DNA of 64,000 nucleotides from JAYEHL01 sp041653935. Lineage in GTDB: Bacteria > Chloroflexota > Dehalococcoidia > E44-bin15. Position numbers and translations under genes: made by a program. The notes beneath the pieces are model-generated. The model had not been told where the DNA came from. It made no database searches and saw only the letters and a program-made list of their open reading frames with translations. Position 1 is the stretch's first letter. Each line of letters starts with the position of its first letter. This document shows, one piece after another, positions 16,713 through 24,858 of this stretch. Location of the stretch: NCBI GenBank assembly GCA_041653935.1, contig JBAZEO010000002.1, positions 372,001 through 436,000 on the forward strand, in the 5' to 3' direction.

Positions 16713-17960
16713 ATGACTGGAAAGACCTCGAATAGTAACAAGTCTCGACCCATGCCGAGTTCGGCATTAGGTGGAGTGAAGGTACTGGAGCTATGCCGGA
16801 TGGTCGCGGGGCCTTATTGCACAAAGCTCATGGCCGACCTGGGGGCCGAGGTAATAAAAATAGAGCTGCCGCAATGCGGCGACATAGCGAGAAGGTCACC
16901 CCCTTTCGTTAACGACATACCGGACGCGGAAGGGAGCGGCCTTTTTCTTTATCTCAACACGAATAAGCTGGGTATCACGCTCGATGTCACCACAACGACG
17001 GGCAGGAACATATTCCTCGAACTGGCGAAGGATGCCGATATCGTTGTCGAGGATAACGCGCCGGGCTGGATGCAGCAGCACTCGATCGGATACGACGACA
17101 TCAAAGCGATAAACCCCAACATTATCATGACCTCGATAACGCCGTTCGGGCAGACGGGGCCCTACCGCGATTACAAGGCCTACCCGCTCAACAGCTTTCA
17201 GAGCAGCGGCGAGGGCTACCTGACGCCGGGCGGTGTTGAGAACATGGGGCGGCCGCCGCTACGCCTCGGCACCTTCGTCGGCGAGTACGACAGCGGGCTG
17301 AACGCGGCCAATGCGATATTGGGCGCCTTGTTCTACAAAAGAAGATCGGGGCACGGCCAGTGGATCGATATCTCCAAGCAGGAGTCGATAATGGCCCTGA
17401 ACCGGCTGGATATGGCGCGCTTCGCCAACCACGGCGAGGTCATGACCAGGGCGAGATTGGGCGCGCCCTACGGCGGCATACTGCCGTGCAAGGACGGCTA
17501 CACCGTATTCATCACATGGGAACCGGAACAATGGGACAAGCTGGTGCATTTCATGGGCGACCCGGAATGGGCTAAAGACGAACAATTTCAAAATTACGCC
17601 GACCGCCACAAGTACGGAGAGGTCATCAACACACTAATCACGGAATGGACAATGCAGCACACCAAGGAAGAGCTGTACCATCGCGGCCAGGAGGCAGGGA
17701 TAGCCTTCGGCATGGTCTTCACGCCAAAAGACCTGGTCGACTCAGAGCACCTCAAGGCGCGGGAGTATTTCGTCGAGGTCGACCACCCCAAAACCGGGTC
17801 GACAAAATATCCCGGCGTGCCGTATAAATTCTCCGGGACGCCATGCCGCATTGATCGTCCCACGCCGACGCTGGGCCAGCACAACGTGGAGATATTCATC
17901 GACCGATTGGGACATACTAAAGACGAGATGAGGAAGTGGGGGACTACGGGGGTGATATAA
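16713..17960 (+). CDS. Class III CoA-transferase (CaiB/BaiF/formyl-CoA transferase family)
   Basis: The 415-residue protein has the family N-terminus (LGGVKVLELCRMVAGPYCTKLMADLGAEVIKIE), the NTNKLGITLD and IIMTSITPFGQTGPY blocks and the C-terminal FSGTPCRI region. These intertwined dimers move CoA between acids through an aspartyl-CoA intermediate. At the expected catalytic Asp the sequence reads VGEYDSG, so a Glu (E191) or the Asp two residues later may serve. The second family member at 18081 has the normal Asp. The two adjacent but unequal genes recall heteromeric class III transferases such as BbsEF of benzylsuccinate metabolism. No good ribosome binding site precedes ATG 16713. Confidence 0.85.
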   Translation: MTGKTSNSNKSRPMPSSALGGVKVLELCRMVAGPYCTKLMADLGAEVIKIELPQCGDIARRSPPFVNDIPDAEGSGLFLYLNTNKLGITLDVTTTTGRNIFLELAKDADIVVEDNAPGWMQQHSIGYDDIKAINPNIIMTSITPFGQTGPYRDYKAYPLNSFQSSGEGYLTPGGVENMGRPPLRLGTFVGEYDSGLNAANAILGALFYKRRSGHGQWIDISKQESIMALNRLDMARFANHGEVMTRARLGAPYGGILPCKDGYTVFITWEPEQWDKLVHFMGDPEWAKDEQFQNYADRHKYGEVINTLITEWTMQHTKEELYHRGQEAGIAFGMVFTPKDLVDSEHLKAREYFVEVDHPKTGSTKYPGVPYKFSGTPCRIDRPTPTLGQHNVEIFIDRLGHTKDEMRKWGTTGVI

Positions 17961-18057
17961 AAAAGAGGTGCAGGAGAGTTTTCTCCTGCCGGGGTTTTAG
18001 GGGTGTCCCCTATCCTTTTCTAATTTCCCCCAAGATTGGGGGAAACAAGGGGGTTGA
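17961..18057 (+). repeat. GCAGGAGA-CTCCTGC / GGGGTGTCCCC dispersed repeat, copy 1
   Basis: It contains, in order, AGAGGTGCAGGAGA, a TCTCCTGCC arm, GGGGTGTCCCC and CCCCCAAGATTGGGGG hairpins and AGGGGGTT. The same order recurs near 19390, 24436, 25305 and 61943 and, inverted, near 45570 and 58262. Confidence 0.85.
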
Positions 18058-18080
18058 TAGCTTTTAGCTAATAGATTTTT

Positions 18081-19286
18081 ATGCAGATACTTGAAGGCAT
18101 TCGAATAGCCGACTTCACGCGCTATGCGGCCGGGCCGCAGATAACGCTGACGCTTGCTTTCATGGGCGCCGAGGTCATCAGGATAGAGAGCAATGCCGAG
18201 CTGGACCACTTCCGCCGCCCTGAATCGGCTGTGAGCTACGGCTCGACGCGGGCGGCCAACGACAGCTTCAACACGCTGAACTTGAACAAGCTGAGCGTGA
18301 CGCTGAACCTCAAAACGGCGGGCGGGGTCGAGCTGGCCAGGAAGCTGGTCGCCAAGAGCGACGTGGTCGTTGATAACTTCCGCCCCGGCGTCATGGACCG
18401 CCTCGGCCTCGGCTACGACTCGCTCAAGAAAATAAAACCCGATATTATCATGCTGTCGGCTTCGAGTCACGGGGCGGTCGGGCCGGAGAAGCAGTACTCT
18501 GCCTACGCCGTGACCTTCGGCCCGATCGGTGGTGTGTCGCACCTCACCGGCTACGAGGGGGGCAATCCGGCGGTCACCCGCAGCAGCGCCGACCTCAGGC
18601 CGGGCACCGCCGCCGCCTTCGCCATCCTCGCCGCGCTGAACTACCGCGAGACAAGCGGCGAGGGCCAGTTCATCGACTTCTCGGCGCGCGAAGCCATAAG
18701 CTGCGAGATCGGCGAGGCCATAATGGACTATACCATGAACGGCCATGTACGCACGCGGCACGGCAACCGCGACGACATCCTGGCCCCCAACAACTGCTAC
18801 CGCTGCAAAGGCGACGATAAGTGGATAAGCATTGCGATTGCGAACGACGATGAGTGGAAATCTCTGGTCGCAGCTATGGGTAACCCGGCGTGGGCTAAAG
18901 ACGCTAAATTCGCCGACCAGTTCCACAGGTGGCACAACCAGGACGAGATCGACGTACATATCGCTGAGTGGGCATTAAACTATACCGACTATGAGCTCAT
19001 GAACTTGCTGCAAAAGTCCGGCGTGGCCGCCATCCCCGCCTTCGACAGCGAGGAGCTGTTCACCGACCCACATTGTCGAGATAGGAACGTATTCGTGCCC
19101 ACGGAGACGGCCACAGAAGGTCTGCTATATGCCGTAGCCCCACCCTGGAAGTTCTCCGAGACCCCGGCGCAGGTAACCAAAGCTGCTCCCGAACTGGGGC
19201 AGGACAACAGCTACGTCCTGCGCAAGCTGCTGGGCCTGTCGCAGAAGGAGATCGATAAACTCACTGCGGATAAGGTGTTGTACTAG
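18081..19286 (+). CDS. Class III CoA-transferase (CaiB/BaiF family)
   Basis: The 401-residue protein is a paralogue of 16713-17960. It has ILEGIRIADFTRYAAGPQITL, NLNKLSVTLNL, a Gly-rich IIMLSASSHGAVGP segment and the catalytic-site motif SADLRPGTAA with Asp171 at the position of the conserved nucleophilic aspartate. It should transfer CoA from a donor such as succinyl-CoA to an organic acid. A dispersed repeat lies between it and the upstream gene; they may still share a transcript. ATG 18081 has no clear ribosome binding site. The pair may form a heteromer in which only this subunit keeps the canonical residue. Confidence 0.85.
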   Translation: MQILEGIRIADFTRYAAGPQITLTLAFMGAEVIRIESNAELDHFRRPESAVSYGSTRAANDSFNTLNLNKLSVTLNLKTAGGVELARKLVAKSDVVVDNFRPGVMDRLGLGYDSLKKIKPDIIMLSASSHGAVGPEKQYSAYAVTFGPIGGVSHLTGYEGGNPAVTRSSADLRPGTAAAFAILAALNYRETSGEGQFIDFSAREAISCEIGEAIMDYTMNGHVRTRHGNRDDILAPNNCYRCKGDDKWISIAIANDDEWKSLVAAMGNPAWAKDAKFADQFHRWHNQDEIDVHIAEWALNYTDYELMNLLQKSGVAAIPAFDSEELFTDPHCRDRNVFVPTETATEGLLYAVAPPWKFSETPAQVTKAAPELGQDNSYVLRKLLGLSQKEIDKLTADKVLY

Positions 19287-19301
19287 AGAGTATCTACCCT
19301 C

Positions 19302-19520
19302 ACCCTGGCCCTCTCCCCTGCGGAGGGAGAGGGAGCCTGAAATAGTCCATCATACAGCCCTCTCTCGAATGAAGAGGTTAGCTTAACAAAGAGATGCAGG
19401 AGACTCATCTCCTGCCGGGGTGTTAGGGGTGTCCCCTAAATTAAAAGTCCCCCAACGTATGGGGGATTTAGGGGGTTCGGTTATTGTGTCCCCCTTTCAA
19501 AGGGGGACAGCAGGGGGTTG
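19302..19520. repeat. Composite repeat region incl. dispersed repeat copy 2
   Basis: It holds a CTCACCC-GCCCTCTCCC/GGAGGGAGAGGG hairpin (19302-19334, related to 24388-24427) and then a full copy of the GCAGGAGA...GGGGTGTCCCC...CCCCCTTT family (about 19388-19520). Confidence 0.8.
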
Positions 19521-19524
19521 ACCC

Positions 19525-19872
19525 CTACCTTGTCTTATATGACCTGGCAGTAGAAGAGTCTTCGACGCGCCTTCCACCGGGAGCAGTAACAAAGCGTATA
19601 TACGTGCTAGAAATAGCTGCAGACGGTCTGGATGGCGGAATAGGAGCAACATTAGGAACGGATGCAGGTGGATCAACAGACCTTCCACCGGGAGCAGTAA
19701 CAAAGCGTATCTGCGAACCGTGGATAGCAGCAGACGGACCAGCTGGTGGAACAGGAGCAACTTTAGCAATAGACGCAGTCGGATCAATATGAGCAACAGA
19801 CTTGCCGCATATGATGCAAGTCTCTGCTCCTTGAACGAGAAGTCCTCCACATTTGACGCAACGCTTAGCCAT
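19525..19872 (-). CDS. Zinc-ribbon protein with internal repeats
   Basis: The 115-residue protein begins with CVKCGG...CIICGKS, a zinc ribbon, at residues 5-22. The rest is two Pro/Ala-rich repeats of about 41 residues with the common pattern PPxxPSAAI then IRFVTAPGGR, which look unstructured. AGGGA lies before ATG 19872. The repeats are alike in DNA too (19680-19712 resembles 19560-19600). It stands alone between repeat clusters on the opposite strand from the catabolic genes. Its role is unknown. Confidence 0.6.
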   Translation of the reverse strand: MAKRCVKCGGLLVQGAETCIICGKSVAHIDPTASIAKVAPVPPAGPSAAIHGSQIRFVTAPGGRSVDPPASVPNVAPIPPSRPSAAISSTYIRFVTAPGGRRVEDSSTARSYKTR

Positions 19873-20094
19873 ATAAATCCCTATTAGATATTTTAATACA
19901 TTAATATATTATTTTGTGTAATTATATCCCTTTTTAGCTAATTTGTCAACCCCCTTAAACTTTATAAAATACTGGCCGCAGGGGAATCTCCTGCGTGGCA
20001 TGGTGTTCTTCACCTCGCCGAAATCGACGGTAATTGTTGAAGGTGTTATTCACCTTCAACGGCATTGACAGGAGATTGATTCCAGATATAAAGG
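19873..20094. other. Intergenic region with small hairpin repeats
   Basis: It contains a GCAGGGGAATCTCCTGC hairpin (19979-19995), the GGTGTTCTTCAC repeat (20002-20020) and a perfect 10-bp hairpin GTTGAAGGTG/CACCTTCAAC (20036-20060). No gene is seen. Confidence 0.5.
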
Positions 20095-20124
20095 TTGTCA
20101 TTCCTCATCGTTTTACGCTAAAAT
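20095..20124 (+). promoter_or_regulatory. Candidate promoter of the hydratase/CoA-transferase operon
   Basis: TTGTCA (20095-20100), an 18-bp spacer and TAAAAT (20119-20124) lie 33 bp before the first start codon of the four-gene operon. Confidence 0.5.
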
Positions 20125-20156
20125 GTAGTGCACCCATTTGAAAGAGAGGTATCCGC

Positions 20157-21053
20157 ATGAAATATCAGAACGTACTTCTCAAGCTTGACGGCAGGATAGC
20201 GACGATTACCCTGAACCGGCCTGAGAAGCTAAACGCCATCAATGATGGCATGCTGCGCGACCTGATCAAGGCCCTGGAAAAGGTGCGCAAGGACTACGAA
20301 TCACTCGTGGTAGTGATAAAGGGCGCCGGCACTTCCTTCAGCACCGGACAGGACCTGAGCGGCGAAGGGACCGACGAGGTAATGCCGCCCAATCCCAGGG
20401 AGAAAACATACCTGTTCGACATGTACGCGCAGGGTCTCAAGAACCAGAACCTGTGGCAGTACATCTTCGAATATCCCAAGATCACCGTGGCGCAGGTACA
20501 CGGCTACTGCCTGGGCATGGGCCTGGACCTGGCTATGTCCTGCCGCGCCATCATCTGCACCGACGACGCCGTTTTCGGCGACCCGTCCGTGAGGATGGGC
20601 CTGGCATCGGCGAATCCGTTGTGGACCTTCCGTGTCGGACTGAAGAAATCGAAGGAGCTGCTGCTCACCGGCAAGTCTATCGACGGCAAGGAAGCGGAGA
20701 GGATCGGCCTTGTCATGAAGGCCGTGCCCGCCGCGCAGATGGAAGAGGTGATGGCTGTTGAGACCGACGGCTTCGCCCGATCCTCCGGAATCGGCGGCTG
20801 GGACCAGCAGGGCGTCTTCTGGAGCTCGTGGATGTCCATCATGCAACTGGCGGGAATGGCCGCGGCGCGCCAGATGACGACCAACGTCAGTGTCATGAGC
20901 TCGATACAGCGGCCGCACCGCAGCCTGATCGACCGCGGCGGCTACGATTTCTACCAGGTGCGCGAGGAGAAAGGGCTTAAGGCCGCCATCGAGGGCCGGG
21001 ACGCCCCCTTCCGCAAACACTTCCCCGAGCCCAAACCGAAGGCGAGGAAATAA
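20157..21053 (+). CDS. Enoyl-CoA hydratase/isomerase family protein (1 of 3 in tandem)
   Basis: The 298-residue crotonase-fold protein has the N-terminal ATITLNRPEKLNAIN, oxyanion-hole GAGTSFSTGQDLS and HGYCLGMGLDLAMSC. At the positions of the two catalytic glutamates of classic hydratases it has Asp (MGLDLAM) and Ser (FGDPSVRMG). A different reaction, for example hydration of a dienoyl-CoA, isomerisation or hydrolysis, is therefore likely. It is the first gene of an operon with two paralogues and a CoA-transferase; the next start lies 3 bp after its stop. AGAGAGG precedes ATG 20157. Confidence 0.85.
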   Translation: MKYQNVLLKLDGRIATITLNRPEKLNAINDGMLRDLIKALEKVRKDYESLVVVIKGAGTSFSTGQDLSGEGTDEVMPPNPREKTYLFDMYAQGLKNQNLWQYIFEYPKITVAQVHGYCLGMGLDLAMSCRAIICTDDAVFGDPSVRMGLASANPLWTFRVGLKKSKELLLTGKSIDGKEAERIGLVMKAVPAAQMEEVMAVETDGFARSSGIGGWDQQGVFWSSWMSIMQLAGMAAARQMTTNVSVMSSIQRPHRSLIDRGGYDFYQVREEKGLKAAIEGRDAPFRKHFPEPKPKARK

Positions 21054-21056
21054 ACG

Positions 21057-21899
21057 ATGAGTACGATATTATACGAGAAGATAGACGGGATAGGATATAT
21101 AACGCTCAACCGGCCGGAGGAGCTCAACGCCATGAACGACGATATGCTGGCCGAGCTGGATAAGCTGCTGCCCCAGGTCGAGATGGACCTCGACGTAAAG
21201 GTTGTAGTGTTCCGCGGCGCCGGCAAGGACTTCTGCGCCGGACAGGACCTCACAGGTGTGAAGACGTACGAAGTGCTGTCAGAGCCGGGCGAGCACCTGA
21301 CCATCAAGAAGAGAATGGAGGCGGAGAGACGCCGCAACCGCAGGTGGGAATATATATTCAACCTGGCCAAACCGACCATCGCGCAGGTGCACGGCCATTG
21401 CCTGGGCACGGGGTGCTACCTGTCCATGGTATGCGATATCACCATCGCCGCCGAGGATGCGCAGTTCGGCGATCCGCTGCTGCGCATGGGGCTACTGCCG
21501 CACATGCCGCTGTGGCTGTACCTCGTCGGCATGAAGAAGACGCGCGAGATGCTTCTGACCGGATGCTACATCAACGGCATCGAGGCGGAGAAGATCGGCC
21601 TGATAAACAAGGCCGTGCCCCGCGACGACCTTGAGGATGAAGTAAACAACATGGCCAAAGGAATGGCGCTCATGCACTGCGACGCGCTGGCCCCGGCCAA
21701 GGACGCTATCAACTCCGCAATGGAGGCGCGCGGCCTGGGAGCGGCCTGGCGCTTCACCAACGACATGCAGCTCGTGATGCAGCAGCGCACCATGCTGCCT
21801 GAGGAGTTCGACTTCTTCGCCACAAGGGAGAAGAAGGGGCTCAAGGCGGCCATTGAAGGGCGCGATGCCCCATTCAAGAAGTTCTGCGAGGAGAGATAA
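21057..21899 (+). CDS. Enoyl-CoA hydratase/isomerase family protein (2 of 3 in tandem)
   Basis: The 280-residue crotonase-fold protein has IGYITLNRPEELNAMN, GAGKDFCAGQDL (oxyanion hole) and HGHCLGTGCYLSMVCD. The Glu144 position is Tyr and the Glu164 position is Leu (FGDPLLRMG), so the usual acid/base pair is absent. The C-terminal helix EKKGLKAAIEGRDAPF is nearly the same as that of the preceding paralogue, which points to tandem duplication. It is translationally close to its neighbours, 3 bp after one stop and 2 bp before the next start. The same polar pathway step or a hetero-oligomer is plausible. Confidence 0.85.
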   Translation: MSTILYEKIDGIGYITLNRPEELNAMNDDMLAELDKLLPQVEMDLDVKVVVFRGAGKDFCAGQDLTGVKTYEVLSEPGEHLTIKKRMEAERRRNRRWEYIFNLAKPTIAQVHGHCLGTGCYLSMVCDITIAAEDAQFGDPLLRMGLLPHMPLWLYLVGMKKTREMLLTGCYINGIEAEKIGLINKAVPRDDLEDEVNNMAKGMALMHCDALAPAKDAINSAMEARGLGAAWRFTNDMQLVMQQRTMLPEEFDFFATREKKGLKAAIEGRDAPFKKFCEER

Positions 21900-21901
21900 A
21901 G

Positions 21902-22861
21902 ATGCCGACCGGATTTGGATGGAATTTTAAAACGCAATATAAAGAGTGCTTCTACGAGCACAACGACCCCCGCGAGTGGGATTTCCAGACCGCGCTGTAC
22001 GAGAAGGTCAACAACCGCGTCGTGCGCATAACGCTTAACCGCCCGGACAAGCGCAACGCCTTCAACGACCGCATGTTCGAGGATCTGTCCGCAGCCATGA
22101 ACAAGGCAAACCTCGACCCTGAGGTTCGGGTTGTGATAATCAGGGGCGCAGGCAACCACTTCGGCGCCGGCCACGACCTGAGCTCGCCGGAGGGCGAGGA
22201 GTCCCCCCCGGTGCACCCAAGCGTGAACCCCACCATGCAGGATTATTACGGCTTCGAGCGTCGCCGCTGCTACAAATACAACGACGTCATGGAATACCCA
22301 AAGATCACAATCGCGCAGGTGCACGGCAAGTGCATCGGCGCCAGCCAGATATTCGCCGCCGCATGCGACATCATCGTCACCGCCGAGGACGCGCAGTTCG
22401 GAATCAGGGGCTTCGGCAGCCAGCTTCACGGCCTGACCGAGTACCCGCTATGGCCCATGTGGTCCAATAAGGCCTACGCCGGTCGCGCCGTCACCGAGAT
22501 GTCGGGCAAGGAGGCCGCTGAGCGCGGCTTCGCCAATAAGGCCGTGCCGCTGGACAAGCTGGACTCTGAGACGCTGAGATGGGCTGATGTGCTGAGCAAC
22601 CTGCCCAGCGAGGCCGTGGCCGTGACCAAGGAGTGGATAAGCGGCATGGAGGACATCATGGGCATGGGCGGCACGCAGCGCGCGCACTATCACGCCCACA
22701 CCGGCCTGCAGTACGTGCGCTTCCGCCCCGAGGAAGTGAACCTGTACAAGGAAAAACGCGACAAGGGGCTCAAGGGCTTCCTCAAGGACAGGGCTGAGAT
22801 AGCCACGCCGCACGCCAAGGCCGCGGCGGAGAAAGAAGCGAAGAAAAAAGAGGGCAAGTAA
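21902..22861 (+). CDS. Enoyl-CoA hydratase/isomerase family protein (3 of 3 in tandem)
   Basis: The 319-residue protein has a 30-residue N-terminal extension rich in aromatic residues (FGWNFKTQYKECFYEH) before the crotonase core VVRITLNRPDKRNAFN. The oxyanion segment is GAGNHFGAGHDLS, and HGKCIGASQIFAAACD plus FGIRGFGSQ occupy the two catalytic-glutamate sites, which hold Ile and Gly. A Lys-rich tail (EKEAKKKEGK) ends the protein, similar in style to the tail of 1563-2501. Its stop codon overlaps the ATG of the CoA-transferase by one base, a sign of translational coupling. Confidence 0.85.
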   Translation: MPTGFGWNFKTQYKECFYEHNDPREWDFQTALYEKVNNRVVRITLNRPDKRNAFNDRMFEDLSAAMNKANLDPEVRVVIIRGAGNHFGAGHDLSSPEGEESPPVHPSVNPTMQDYYGFERRRCYKYNDVMEYPKITIAQVHGKCIGASQIFAAACDIIVTAEDAQFGIRGFGSQLHGLTEYPLWPMWSNKAYAGRAVTEMSGKEAAERGFANKAVPLDKLDSETLRWADVLSNLPSEAVAVTKEWISGMEDIMGMGGTQRAHYHAHTGLQYVRFRPEEVNLYKEKRDKGLKGFLKDRAEIATPHAKAAAEKEAKKKEGK

Positions 22862-24177
22862 TGCAGAACTGGCAGGATGAATATAAACGGAAACTGATCT
22901 CGGCTGAGGAGGCCGCAGCCAAGGTAAAATCAGGCGATAACGTGGCCTTCACCGCCGGGCGCGAGGCGCTCACCGTGGGCATGGCCATCGCCGCGCGGCT
23001 GGGCGAACTCAAGGGCGTCAAGGTCGCGTTGCCTTCGCCGGGCTACGACTTCGGCTGGTACGATGAGGGCTGGGACTCGGCCTTTGAGATAACGATATCG
23101 TGGCCTACGGCCACGGTGCAGGACATGCTGGATCAGAGAAGGTGCGACGTAAACCTGCCCCTCATCATCCCGTTCTCCACCGAGGGCGAGCCCCCCGATG
23201 TGCTGCTCACCGAGGTAACCCCTCCCGACGAGCGCGGCTTCTGCTGCTTCGGCGCGTCTCTGTGGAGCAAGCGCCAGCAGATAAAGCACGCCAAGCTGAC
23301 CATCGCCGAGGTCAACGACCGTCTCATCCGCACCCACGGCGATAACTATGTGCACGTCTCCGAGATCGACTACTTCGTGTTGCACGAGTCCCGCTCCGGC
23401 ACGCCGGGCACGGGCAGCCTGGGCGGACGCGCAGTCAAGGAGCCGCCGGCCTACCAGAAGGAAATCGTTAAGAACGTGGCGTCGCTCATCAAGGACGGCG
23501 ATACCATACAGATAGGTGTTGGCCGCACTACCGAGCCGCTGGTCAAGATGGGGCTCTTCAACGGCAGGAACGACATCGGCATCCATTCCGAAGCCACGCC
23601 GCCGGGGATCATCTCGCTCGTCCGCAGCGGCGTCATCAACGGCAAGCGCAAGACCGTCCTGCCCGAGCGCGTCGTCGTCACATCGATAGGAGGCGGATCG
23701 AAAGAGGAGATGGAGTGGGTCAACGACAACCCCATGTTCTATCTCGTCGATTTGCTGTGGCTGGAGGACATCCGAGTCATCGCGCAGAACGATAACATGG
23801 TGGCCATAAACAACGCCCTGGCCGTGGACATGACGGGACAGATAACCGCCGAGAGCATCGGCCCCAAGCTCATGTCCGTCGCCGGCGGACAGATACCCTT
23901 CGCCTTCGGCGCGCTCCTTTCCAAGGGCGGCAGGTCGATAACCGTGCTGCCTTCGACCGCGCAGGACGGCAAGATCTCCCGCATCATGCCGATGCTGCCT
24001 ACGGGAACCGCGATCACCCTCCAGCGCAACATCGCCGACCTCATCGTGACCGAATACGGCGTGGCCAACATGCGGCACAAGACGCTGCGCCAGCGCTGCG
24101 AGCAGCTTATCAACGTGGCACATCCCAACTTCCGCGAGGAGCTGTGGAAAGAAGCCAGGAAGCTCTACTGGCCGTAA
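22861..24177 (+). CDS. CoA-transferase, acetyl-CoA hydrolase/4-hydroxybutyrate CoA-transferase family
   Basis: The 438-residue protein is a close paralogue of 2547-3875 over its full length (ISAEEAAAKVKSGDNVAF, GYDFGWYDEGW, TIAEVNDRLIRTHGDNYVHVSEIDYF). The segment GIHSEATPPGI holds the glutamate expected to form the acyl-enzyme intermediate. It ends in AHPNFREELW as in the other family members. It probably activates the acid handled by the three hydratase-fold proteins encoded just upstream, or releases the product acid. It is the last gene of the operon, followed by a strong terminator. Confidence 0.88.
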   Translation: MQNWQDEYKRKLISAEEAAAKVKSGDNVAFTAGREALTVGMAIAARLGELKGVKVALPSPGYDFGWYDEGWDSAFEITISWPTATVQDMLDQRRCDVNLPLIIPFSTEGEPPDVLLTEVTPPDERGFCCFGASLWSKRQQIKHAKLTIAEVNDRLIRTHGDNYVHVSEIDYFVLHESRSGTPGTGSLGGRAVKEPPAYQKEIVKNVASLIKDGDTIQIGVGRTTEPLVKMGLFNGRNDIGIHSEATPPGIISLVRSGVINGKRKTVLPERVVVTSIGGGSKEEMEWVNDNPMFYLVDLLWLEDIRVIAQNDNMVAINNALAVDMTGQITAESIGPKLMSVAGGQIPFAFGALLSKGGRSITVLPSTAQDGKISRIMPMLPTGTAITLQRNIADLIVTEYGVANMRHKTLRQRCEQLINVAHPNFREELWKEARKLYWP

Positions 24178-24205
24178 ATCTGAAACGCCCCCGTGGCTTA
24201 TTATT

Positions 24206-24233
24206 AACCCCCTCTTTCGAGGGGGTTTTTATT
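24206..24233 (+). terminator. Rho-independent terminator of the hydratase operon
   Basis: AACCCCCTC pairs with GAGGGGGTT around a TTTC loop, followed by TTTTT and ATTT, 29 bp after the CoA-transferase stop. Confidence 0.88.
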
Positions 24234-24247
24234 TAGAAGCGATCGCC

Positions 24248-24570
24248 CTTTGTCATTGCGAGCGGAGCGAAGCAATCTCCTGTTATGCCCTGCCATACGA
24301 ACGACGAGATTGCCGCGTCGTTACACTCCTCGCAATGACTCTTGTAGTAGGGTGGGTTTAAAAACCCACCGCGACGGTGTGTCCTTCACCCTCACCCTAG
24401 CCCTCTCCCATGCGGAGGGAGAGGGTAGCTGCATAAGAGGTGCAGGAGACTCATCTCCTGCCGGGGGTTTGGGGGTGTCCCCCAAAATAAAAGTCCCCCA
24501 ACGTATGGGGGACTAACAGGGGGTTCGGTTATTGTTTCCCCCTTTCAAGGGGGACATCAGGGGGTCTCAT
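24248..24570. repeat. Repeat cluster: GTCATTGCGAG element, hairpins, dispersed repeat copy 3
   Basis: In order: a TGTCATTGCGAGCGGAGC ... CTCGCAATGACT element (about 24251-24343) whose right half recurs near 4030-4077; a GGTGGGTTT/AAACCCACC hairpin (about 24351-24371); a CCCTCTCCC/GGAGGGAGAGGG hairpin (24388-24427); and a full copy of the GCAGGAGA...GGGGTGTCCCC...CCCCCTTTC family (24436-24566). There is no gene. Confidence 0.8.
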
Positions 24571-24627
24571 TCCCTCATAATTATTGACTCCCAAAGCCAG
24601 AACATGTTATCCTTGTTCGTGCTTTTT

Positions 24628-24702
24628 GGTGGCGTAGCTCAGCGGTAGAGCAATCGGCTCATAATCGATCGATCATTGGTTCGAATCCAATCGCCACCAC
24701 CA
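24628..24702 (+). tRNA. tRNA with CAT anticodon (Met, or Ile2)
   Basis: The cloverleaf is complete: acceptor GGTGGCG/CGCCACC, D stem GCTC/GAGC, anticodon stem ATCGG/TCGAT with loop CTCATAA, T stem ATTGG/CCAAT, discriminator A and encoded CCA. CAT can be elongator Met or the lysidine-modified Ile tRNA; sequence alone does not settle this. It is not an initiator because the anticodon stem lacks the three G-C pairs. Confidence 0.93.
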
Positions 24703-24715
24703 GTAAGAAATAACA

Positions 24716-24747
24716 AAGGACGCTCGCTTGAGCGTCCTTATTCTTTA
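24716..24747 (+). terminator. Terminator after tRNA
   Basis: A perfect 10-bp stem AAGGACGCTC/GAGCGTCCTT with a GCTT loop is followed by ATTCTTTAAT. Confidence 0.75.
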
Positions 24748-24858
24748 ATAGTGAGACTAGCAATCCCCTATCTTGTAACTCCCGCCGGCAGTGATATAAT
24801 GGCACAATGTACTTGAATAGATGAGATAATTCGACTGGATTTTGGAGGCATAATTAAC

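Noticed and set aside
22930..24123. 397-codon open frame on the minus strand
   Set aside because: It is the antisense shadow of the CoA-transferase gene, with no motif and no start site.
19302..24570. CRISPR array
   Set aside because: Repeats are of several kinds, irregularly spaced, self-complementary hairpins with no uniform spacers and no cas genes.
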